From contig NMRA01000029.1 of NCBI GenBank assembly GCA_002633005.1, forward strand, positions 336,959-400,958: a stretch of DNA of 64,000 nt, written 5' to 3'. The notes under the pieces are model-generated. The model saw only the letters and a list, made by a program, of their open reading frames with translations. It was not told the origin of the DNA and did no database searches. This document shows positions 60,701-64,000 of this stretch, in pieces (position 1 is the stretch's first letter; each line of letters opens with the position of its first letter). Both the position numbers and the translations under genes were made by a program. This DNA is from Phoronis australis. Its lineage: Eukaryota; Phoronida; Phoronidae.

Positions 60701-63700
60701 TCTAGTGGCAAGAAGGGGTAACACAGTCAAACCCTTGGTATGAGACATGGAGTTCTATGGGTAGACCTCAGTGCGCATACGTTGGTTAACTTTCACACTA
60801 AAGAAATGGTCCAGGCACGAGTCAGAAAAGGTTGTTGGATTAACATATTCAGCACACAGTTGACTTCATGCAAGATGAAAATATAGTCAACTTCCTGACA
60901 GTGTTCATTTCCTTATTAGGAAAGTCATGTGAGTTGACTAGCCTGACAGGTGTCGCATCAGTTCTACATGCATTTATTAATGAATTAATACCAACGCAGT
61001 ATATGAGCATTTGATGCCTCTCATTCAGTGGAGAAAACTGGTTCTCAGAATTCAGGCACGTTATATCAGACCATTATCTTATATAAATACATAAACTAAA
61101 CACCTACCAAGGGAGGTAGTGGGGATGCATCGCCTATAGTGACGTTGAATTGACCTGCCCAGATGCGGTTCGAGTTGATTTGGACTGCAGCTCCGACGTA
61201 ATGTCCTGTACCGACTAATGAAGAGTCATTCTTCACCCACATGACTACCTTGAATTTCAGTAGGCTGTCATCGGCTGCAGTCGAGCCAAGACGTGCTATA
61301 ATTGCAATAATGCATATTTCATATAAATCTGTTTTGAAGTTACGAAACAAAAGGGCTACCAGAAACATCCTTAACCTCTAGTTAATTAAAGATATCACCA
61401 TAAAAATAGCTTAAAATTTGGGATAATTTCTCAAATAGATGTTTTTTCCATTTATCGAATTACTGTAGAAAATTGCCGCAAGATGTCGGATGACATTTCT
61501 TCAATACAACACAAAGGTTTCTGTGAGCTTATTTTAACTACAAATTTGATAAATTTGAAAAATGGCACTTCGCTTTCATAATGTGTCTTCAACCAAAGAA
61601 TTTAACGGTACTTTCAGAAATGTAGACAAAGGCCATGCAGCAGATTCCTCAGGTGAAACCGCAAAAGTACCACAGTATAATTAAAGGAGAATGCCACCCG
61701 ATTTTTTTTAGTCTTTTTTACCGTCTTAATCAGTCTATATCCATGTCGCCTCTTACATGGTCGACCTCACCGTGCTGAGAGCTGTCGCGTTAACCTGTGA
61801 GGAAGATGAGAAATGACGCAGCGACGTCAGTGGTTTGTCTGCAGAGTGAATGCCACTATATTGTGGTGCATTGTTCCTGTTTGTCCGAACTATGAAGCTG
61901 CGAAGAATGCGGGTGTATCAATTTTTCGACTTCTGCGAGAGCCCGAAATGCTTAGGAAGTGGCTCGCGGTAGTGAAGAATGAAAGGCATGCTGTTAATAG
62001 CAAGTATGAGGCCGTGAAACATCTCCGTGTCTGTGGCCGGCATTTGATCGACATTGATTTCTATGACGAATTCCAGCTTACCAAAGAACTATCCATACAT
62101 TCCGTTGCCTGTGCATGTTCACGGCGCCTCTCTAGTATTTCTTGATCAGTGCATCCCAATTTGTAATGCCTTTGCAGTATTCGTGAGTGCAAATGTTGAG
62201 AAGCCAGCAATGATTAAACCACTGCGTTACCGGGTTTTGATGTCGGCAATCAAAGTAATTGACCGGGCACCGAGGCCGTGTGAGCGCATGCTAATTCAGT
62301 TTTGATGACAGAAAGCTGTTATGAAACAATTACTCGATTTTATATGCTATGGTCACATGTTAGGGGAATCTTTACTTAGAAATACAAATACATTATTCAA
62401 ATCATTGTTACTGTACAACCTTTGCCCTGACGATCTATGGAAGGGGAACCCGACTTCGCGGCTCTCGACAAGTATGTAGATTTTCAGTTTCGTGGCTAAT
62501 TCACATAAATAATTACGTGCAAATTATTTCTTTGGCTCACTATTATAGTCTTTTCGTGACTGGAGGTTTAGTTTCCAATTCAAGTCGGTTTATGTTCGTG
62601 CCAGTCCCGGCAGCCGCGATGGGCCTGGATCCGGTTCTGATCGGCCGGCATAACAAGCGTTTTGTGTGTTTAGAACTAACTCTAGTCTAAACAACACAGA
62701 TCTAAGTTCTCCTGTCTGTATTTCAAAGAAGAATACTTCGAATTTATCTCTGAACAGACCCCAAACTCCTGCCGAACTTTGTAGGCTACGGTGTGTCCAA
62801 CTACCAATAAATCCGTAACGGCGAACTAAAACAACGCGTTTTTATAAGAACTCAGAGTATTTTTAAGGGTTTTACATCGAAGTTTGATGATTTATTGGTG
62901 TTAAACGATGAATTCAAGCGACAAGCTGACACCAGTAACCCGTGTTGTGAACTGCTGAATAGACTGCGTGTGAAACCAATGACGTCATTGGATAATTTCA
63001 ACACCACCGTCTGCCGTCAGGTAACGCAACCGAACGTGCCGTTATCGAGTAGAACTACTTGATCTAAATTGATTCAAAATAGGTTGTTTTTTGGGTGGCA
63101 TTCTCCTTTAAATGCAGTAAGCCCATATTCAAACTGTGGTTCCCTTTGCTCATAGTCTCACTAATCTGAACTGCTTATGTAACTTAATTAACTCTTTGCA
63201 ATAAAAAAATTCATTTGTCAGGGTTCAGCGCCCCTATCAGTGGTGAGTAGTAACATACTTATTTTAATGTGTCACCGAGACTTGTTTGCCAAAACTTGAG
63301 ACAAGTTTGAATGGTCTGCAAAAACAGCGACCAGCTTTGAAAAAGCCATCGCCACAATGTTTCTTCAGCTTTAAATCAGGTTCAACAACATCTAACCGCA
63401 TAAGTAGATCGAGTGACATGGCACGCACAGGAGCACTTACAGTACAAGCCAAAAGTATCAAGTCAAAATGACCATAATTTGTCGTCATGACGACTGGGTG
63501 GAAGCCAAAGACATTGTCTTCCCTCTTGACCAAGAATGACAAGAAATTCAGAAAGGTTGCTAAACCATTCTACAAACAGAATTTTGCCGCCCTAATAGTT
63601 ATTACATGTAATTTTTTGCAGTTAACAGATTTAACCGTCATCACGGGAAAACAGTATTTTGTATGGTTACTTTAGTCTTGTACTGTTAGGAAAGGTAAAC

Positions 63701-64000
63701 AGCAAAGCCTATTTGAACTCAAGGTCAGCTGGTACAATGCTTCTGACATGTTTGTTGGTGCTTGCTTCATTCCGACACGTCTGAGTCATCAGTAGGAGGA
63801 CACCAAGTAAATTTGGATTAAAATCATACTCACTAGCTTGCACGACTGTGCCTAAGTCCAGAGACACTTTGTAATTCCACATTTGGCCCGTACGTTGATG
63901 AAATGATTTAGTGCCAGCATTCCTATCGAGTAGGCCATCATAGCTGATCCCATGAGATGTCAACCCTATGTCCTTCACAGACATTACTTCAGACACACTT
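35680..64000 (-). CDS. Large repeat-rich extracellular protein, 3' part (21 exons seen), 5' end outside window
   Basis: Twenty-one exons joined by GT-AG and phase give 1,349 in-frame residues ending at TGA 35897. From the N-terminal side: about seven tandem units of roughly 165 residues, each with an entry strand of G-x-V-x-hydrophobic..P, a G-x-N-[LI]-x-C motif, D[LI]G.[IV], an ADD-type strand and [IL]W.GQFN. One F5/8C-like (discoidin) domain with flanking cysteines follows, then a tectonin-like segment. The units weakly resemble DUF11/TIGR01451 repeats of surface proteins; that is inference. Many N-x-S/T sequons, no membrane helix in the visible part, and the discoidin-like domain suggest a secreted or surface adhesion or glycan-binding role. 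Unit borders fall on phase-0 introns, suggesting growth by duplication of exon cassettes. I know no named family with this order. Confidence 0.75.
35940..36241 (-). CDS. Exon 20: tectonin-like segment
   Basis: Encodes GTTWQKVDARVGALALCSST, then HVYGVDRAGLTYV and QWYSI, matching the W..V...L.LC....VYGV...G..Y....W..I pattern of tectonin beta-propeller repeats. The acceptor is a tandem CAGCAG (start 36241 or 36238). It ends GGAT|GTAAGT in phase 1. Confidence 0.75.
36242..37301 (-). other. Intron 19
   Basis: AT-rich, with scattered ATGTGGGCAYAT words near 36900 and 37130. Nothing else seen. Confidence 0.6.
37302..37371 (-). CDS. Exon 19: 70-base micro-exon
   Basis: Acceptor TTCATTTGTAG, donor GAG|GTAGGC. 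It encodes EYVRRSFLRCGTSLYVCDLQ plus RIT and is required to bring the phase 1 end of exon 18 into the frame of exon 20. It starts the tectonin-like segment. Confidence 0.65.
37695..37830. mobile_element. Diverged copy of the GGCGGATC-type MITE
   Basis: Right end CCCCTAAATCCACCTGTGG and left end AGAATATCATGTAGGGGGCC resemble the ends at 30736-31610, with a purine/pyrimidine-run interior. Inside intron 18. Confidence 0.4.
38005..38197 (-). CDS. Exon 18: second half of F5/8C domain
   Basis: Encodes EARLVRLAVLNHTGEAHETA and GLKVELYGC, the canonical C-terminal strand of F5/8 type C (discoidin) domains, then a Pro/Ala linker. Ends GCTG|GTAAAA in phase 1. Confidence 0.85.
38603..38775 (-). CDS. Exon 17: core of F5/8C domain
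   Basis: Encodes GWQTSARTLTSHDHVTVDFF, then VKRVITLGVASVGG and SLQLTHSMDGLVW, matching the W..........L.VDL....V..V..QG......V...L..S.DG..W pattern. Ends GACAAT|GTGAAT. Confidence 0.85.
39078..39182 (-). CDS. Exon 16: start of F5/8C domain
   Basis: After TTGTATTACAG it encodes GCSVTEP...NPC, then MSITINSAYKDPRMTEAG, the usual beginning of a discoidin domain with its N-terminal cysteine. Confidence 0.8.
39209..39275. repeat. Two tandem copies of a 31-base unit
   Basis: TGATTTCTTGTTCSTTRCTC followed by AGAYAARAAG, repeated next to the acceptor of exon 16, within its intron. Confidence 0.7.
39276..40877 (-). other. Intron 15
   Basis: AT-rich, no recognised element or exon. Confidence 0.6.
40878..41076 (-). 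CDS. Exon 15: end of last repeat unit
   Basis: Encodes LSRLYFTDAVRFNLTVRVTS, then IPYIVSYSVLPRS, a strand pair like the second half of the other units, and a linker. Ends GCAG|GTACAA in phase 1. Confidence 0.75.
41343..41474. repeat. Six copies of a 22-23 base minisatellite
   Basis: Unit GTGCACGTCCATACTGTGGG; copies near 41351, 41373, 41394, 41416, 41439 and 41461. Within intron 14. Confidence 0.8.
41475..43303 (-). other. Rest of intron 14
   Basis: Holds a repeat fragment at 42733-42800 related to 27058-27092, and four ATTGG words 36-49 bases apart at 42922, 42958, 42999 and 43048 in degenerate tandem units. Confidence 0.55.
43304..43475 (-). CDS. Exon 14: first half of last repeat unit
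   Basis: Starts with one base completing Gly, then EDILVMGQLSHNDSSTAETV and NVSVTFYMPSSAVL, and ends GTGACG|GTAAGG in phase 0. Lacks the G-x-N-[LI]-x-C motif. Confidence 0.75.
44386..44629 (-). CDS. Exon 13: second half of unit 6
   Basis: Encodes GYSAADDLFTLNVTVELQDN, the ADD-type strand typical of these units, and ends GCTGG|GTAAGC in phase 2. Confidence 0.82.
44630..45348 (-). other. Intron 12
   Basis: Short AT-rich intron, no element seen. Confidence 0.6.
45349..45646 (-). CDS. Exon 12: first half of unit 6
   Basis: Clearest unit: VNVTIPPMSLTAVNVTVKS, TSGRNLPC, VTVTLSSSSDTTQMD and ADLGIVANSG. Acceptor CTGTTTTCAG, donor AGTG|GTGGGT in phase 1. The first cysteine of the C-x12-C pair is replaced (VKG). 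Confidence 0.85.
45697..45796. repeat. Compound (GATA)n/(GT)n microsatellite
   Basis: ATAGATAGATAG and GAGA tracts (45697-45731), then about 65 bases of GT repeats, 50 bases from the acceptor of exon 12. Confidence 0.95.
46185..46240. repeat. Perfect 28-base tandem duplication
   Basis: AACCAGTACCAAAAGTTACT followed by GAAATTCT occurs twice in direct succession, in intron 11. Confidence 0.9.
46440..46598 (-). CDS. Exon 11: end of unit 5
   Basis: Encodes VSVLVVAQVLQGKLQVGDNA and NTLYAGQISMAVTG, the counterpart of the IW.GQFN strand. Acceptor TTCCCTACAG, donor GGG|GTGAGT in phase 0. Confidence 0.82.
47131..47221 (-). CDS. Exon 10: middle of unit 5
   Basis: A 91-base exon, AG|G...GTG|GTGAGA, encoding NNSKTTDIGTLDLGTICRHP and IDESKIDNDV. 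The DLGT motif and exact phase fit make it part of the chain. Units 2-4 and 6 have no separate exon here, so an extra intron splits this unit. Confidence 0.75.
47319..47477. other. Assembly gap (159 N)
   Basis: N run next to a GGAGGG purine tract in intron 9. Confidence 1.
47478..48370 (-). other. Rest of intron 9
   Basis: ORFs of up to 162 codons on both strands at 47861-48457 overlap each other and the exon, without domains. Not called. Confidence 0.55.
48371..48618 (-). CDS. Exon 9: first half of unit 5
   Basis: Encodes VKLVLASTNATTGVALGG, VKVKMDLTMG and CEVSVDSRGDNIPC, a C-x12-C pair. Acceptor TCGTCAG, donor AGCAG|GTAATG in phase 2. Confidence 0.82.
48619..50026 (-). other. Intron 8
   Basis: Contains two related stretches of about 35 bases, near 48730 and 49270 (AATTCAACTCTCCTC...GCGGAGGT.GCAAAACA), as direct repeats. 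No exon seen. Confidence 0.5.
50027..50208 (-). CDS. Exon 8: second half of unit 4
   Basis: Encodes FDEDSVKFAVTAKLDGNVPV and VNATGQLTVISP. Acceptor TCATTTTAG, donor TCG|GTACAG in phase 0. Confidence 0.8.
50289..50535 (-). mobile_element. tRNA-derived SINE with 14-base target duplication
   Basis: On this strand it starts GAGGAGACAGTGTGGCCTGG and carries a pol III B-box-like GGTTCAAGTCCC about 50 bases in. It then has a unique body and an A-rich tail opposite strand 50289-50302. Perfect duplication CTAACTACTTAATA flanks it at 50275-50288 and 50536-50549. A second copy lies at 55317-55950. Confidence 0.8.
50542..51429. repeat. First copy of an 888-base duplication (probable haplotype)
   Basis: Nearly identical to 51431-52320; the two are separated by one N. 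Differences are scattered substitutions and small indels, as between alleles. Intronic. Confidence 0.9.
51431..52320. repeat. Second copy of the 890-base duplication
   Basis: Starts right after the N at 51430 and ends at the same sequence, CCAAATTAT, with which copy 1 stops. Most likely a contig overlap that was not merged. Confidence 0.9.
52321..52695 (-). other. End of intron 7
   Basis: Contains a GA-rich microsatellite (52338-52370); otherwise unremarkable. Confidence 0.6.
52696..52960 (-). CDS. Exon 7: first half of unit 4
   Basis: Encodes GGSGQLIVHLKIPRSTGAVY and CLIKILEAGANLPC, a C-x12-C pair. Acceptor TTCTATTACAG, donor ATATAG|GTATGT in phase 1. Confidence 0.82.
52981..53226. repeat. 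Six copies of a 41-base minisatellite
   Basis: Unit starts AATGTAAGGCTATCTAGC; copies at 52981, 53022, 53063, 53104, 53145 and 53186, almost identical. It begins 20 bases upstream of the exon 7 acceptor. Confidence 0.95.
53227..54263 (-). other. Intron 6
   Basis: AT-rich, no feature recognised beyond the minisatellite at its 3' end. Confidence 0.6.
54264..54510 (-). CDS. Exon 6: second half of unit 3
   Basis: Encodes VNLGGLTSIPIYSDADGSKF, then FVAASVQF and YIYVGEAEFTVL. Acceptor TTCCCTACCAG, donor GCG|GTAAGC in phase 0. Confidence 0.82.
54511..55316 (-). other. Intron 5, left part
   Basis: AT-rich, no exon or element recognised. Confidence 0.6.
55317..55950 (+). mobile_element. Second SINE copy, split by a MITE
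   Basis: tRNA-like head 55317-55448 (GAGACAGTGAGGCCC, GGTCGTGGGTATGAGTCCCA) and tail 55849-55950 (TCAGTGCAATGGGCCCA, CTGGTACAATGTGTACC) match the two halves of the SINE at 50289-50535. Imperfect 13-base duplication TGATKWGTCATTG at 55304-55316 and 55951-55963. Confidence 0.75.
55453..55844. mobile_element. TTAA-flanked MITE nested in the SINE
   Basis: Terminal inverted repeats AGATGATATGT and AGATGCTATGT, 392 bases, flanked by TTAA at 55449-55452 and 55845-55848. The other SINE copy has a single TTAA at the matching place (50399-50402), that is, an empty site. Confidence 0.75.
56065..56315 (-). CDS. Exon 5: first half of unit 3
   Basis: Encodes GKDDISVALRYGFTGQEIPI, LYMDVTLKPN and CKVDISFIGKNLAC, a C-x12-C pair. 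Acceptor CATTTTATAG, donor TCAAG|GTAAAC in phase 2. Confidence 0.82.
56570..56815. repeat. Dispersed repeat copy related to 32390-32620
   Basis: Same order of words as in 32390-32620 (TGATGCGGGAT, CAAACCTTGCTT, GTGAGCACAGATCTCAAA, GAAGACCAGAAAC). Inside intron 4. Confidence 0.5.
57207..58991 (-). mobile_element. Kolobok-like transposon copy 1
   Basis: TTAA duplications at 57207-57210 and 58988-58991 enclose terminal repeats AGGAGAATGCCACCC and (complement) AGGAGAATGCCACTC. TTAAAGGRR ends plus a THAP exon are features reported for Kolobok/T2 DNA transposons. Homologous to 61681-63111 in opposite orientation. No catalytic transposase domain is recognised, so it is probably non-autonomous. Confidence 0.7.
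58514..58899 (-). pseudogene. Frameshifted THAP-domain ORF of Kolobok-like copy 1
   Basis: One frame gives RRQWFFCSVSAAMVWCIVPF and CENYEAARK; after a T-run near 58770 the frame changes to PEMLRKRLAAVKN and HLRICGRHF (C-x2-H of the THAP zinc finger). The Trp seen in copy 2 (RKWLA) is Arg here. Frameshift and substitution indicate decay. Confidence 0.65.
58952..59467. repeat. First copy of a 516-base duplication including an exon
   Basis: Matches 59469-59984 with a few substitutions; a single N (59468) separates them. Includes the right end of Kolobok-like copy 1. Confidence 0.9.
59147..59452 (-). CDS. Duplicate of exon 4, probably an assembly artefact
   Basis: Encodes the same 102 residues as 59664-59969 with intact splice sites; including both would keep the frame (306 bases each). 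Because both copies end exactly at an N, I treat them as two alleles, not two exons. Confidence 0.6.
59469..59984. repeat. Second copy of the 516-base duplication
   Basis: Begins straight after the N and continues into unique intron sequence at AACAACAGC; copy 1 stops at the same point. Confidence 0.9.
59664..59969 (-). CDS. Exon 4: second half of unit 2
   Basis: Starts YDLGANVIAAVTP, contains DVNDIGTISFGL, NNIAFSFSMTVVN, VGSNVWVSSGI and LWIGQFNLNFTD. Acceptor TTTATTCAG, donor CCG|GTAGGT; 306 bases, phase 0-0. Confidence 0.85.
59985..60474 (-). other. Intron 3
   Basis: AT-rich; nothing recognised. Confidence 0.6.
60475..60651 (-). CDS. Exon 3: first half of unit 2
   Basis: Encodes VTIGQSVLFEFTLETPPNSM and LQVCSMK. 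177 bases, phase 0-0; acceptor TTTCATTGCAG, donor AAG|GTATAA. Only the first cysteine of the usual pair is kept. Confidence 0.83.
60652..61107 (-). other. Intron 2
   Basis: No element recognised. Confidence 0.6.
61108..61295 (-). CDS. Exon 2: second half of unit 1
   Basis: Encodes RLGSTAADDSLLKFKVVMWV and IWAGQFNVTIGD. Acceptor GCAATTATAG, donor TTG|GTAGGT. Two starting bases complete the phase 1 codon of exon 1. Confidence 0.83.
61681..63111 (+). mobile_element. Kolobok-like transposon copy 2
   Basis: TTAA at 61681-61684 and 63108-63111, terminal repeats AGGAGAATGCCACCC at both ends, 1431 bases. Shares the THAP ORF region and a later segment (TAGTCTTTTCGTGACTGG, ATAACAAGCGTTTTGT) with copy 1. 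No transposase catalytic core seen. Sits in intron 1 of the large gene, antisense to it. Confidence 0.7.
61813..62145 (+). CDS. THAP-domain ORF of Kolobok-like copy 2
   Basis: 110 residues: RRQWFVCRVNATILWCIVPV, then CPN, PEMLRKWLAVVKN, HLRVCGRHL and DF, fitting the C-x4-C ... W ... C-x2-H layout of the THAP zinc-coordinating DNA-binding domain. THAP domains occur at the N-terminus of Kolobok and P-element transposases, where they bind the ends. The frame runs out after the domain, so this is a truncated transposase or an exon whose partners are lost. Confidence 0.6.
   Translation: MTQRRQWFVCRVNATILWCIVPVCPNYEAAKNAGVSIFRLLREPEMLRKWLAVVKNERHAVNSKYEAVKHLRVCGRHLIDIDFYDEFQLTKELSIHSVACACSRRLSSIS
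63112..63833 (-). other. Right part of intron 1
   Basis: Short ORFs on both strands at 63264-63675 overlap and lack domain support. Confidence 0.55.
63834..64000 (-). CDS. Exon 1 (partial, runs off the window): unit 1, first half
   Basis: Encodes DIGLTSHGISYDGLLDRNAG, WNYKVSLDLGTVVQA, with the unit-typical LDLGTV, and ends GCTA|GTGAGT in phase 1. Open to the window edge, so the exon and gene continue beyond 64000. Confidence 0.75.

Noticed and set aside
57207-63111. P-element transposons (THAP transposase)
   Set aside because: P elements make 8-base duplications; both copies here are bounded by TTAA with TTAAAGG ends, which fits Kolobok better.

Overview
This is an animal nuclear genome window: GT-AG introns, AATAAA poly(A) signals, large AT-rich introns, microsatellites, SINEs, MITEs and assembly gaps. 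There is no prokaryotic organisation. Short dispersed repeats, CAGTGGCGGATC-type terminal repeats and THAP-bearing TTAA transposons point to a marine invertebrate, perhaps an invertebrate deuterostome (echinoderm, hemichordate or amphioxus). I cannot fix the species.

Left part (about 620-19250, + strand): a complete six-exon NUAK-family (AMPK-related) Ser/Thr kinase of 624 residues, with a candidate TATA/Inr promoter, two upstream ORFs, and a long 3' UTR carrying four short hairpin repeats.

Middle (about 19.3-35.7 kb): a repeat-rich interval with MITEs, a long fold-back element, satellites and a 722-base gap. It holds one convincing small secreted-protein gene on + (27997-30700; signal peptide, chitin-binding-like Cys cluster, three GVP repeats) and one weaker small secreted ORF on - (23560-23868).

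Right part (35.7-64.0 kb, - strand): the 3' portion of a large gene of at least 21 exons. I assembled it by splice phase into one open frame of 1,349 residues; the 5' end lies beyond the window. It encodes about seven tandem units of roughly 165 residues, weakly resembling the DUF11/TIGR01451-type repeats of surface proteins, then one F5/8C (discoidin-like) domain and a short tectonin-like C-terminus. I do not recognise a named family, and this is the best candidate for an undescribed system here. Its introns hold two related Kolobok-like THAP transposons, two tRNA-derived SINEs (one split by a MITE at TTAA) and minisatellites. Two local duplications end exactly at single N characters and are most likely unmerged haplotypes; one of them falsely duplicates a coding exon.

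The NUAK kinase acts inside the cell, and the other two well-supported genes encode proteins that look extracellular. Nothing in the sequence links the three functionally. The + genes and the - gene are convergent.
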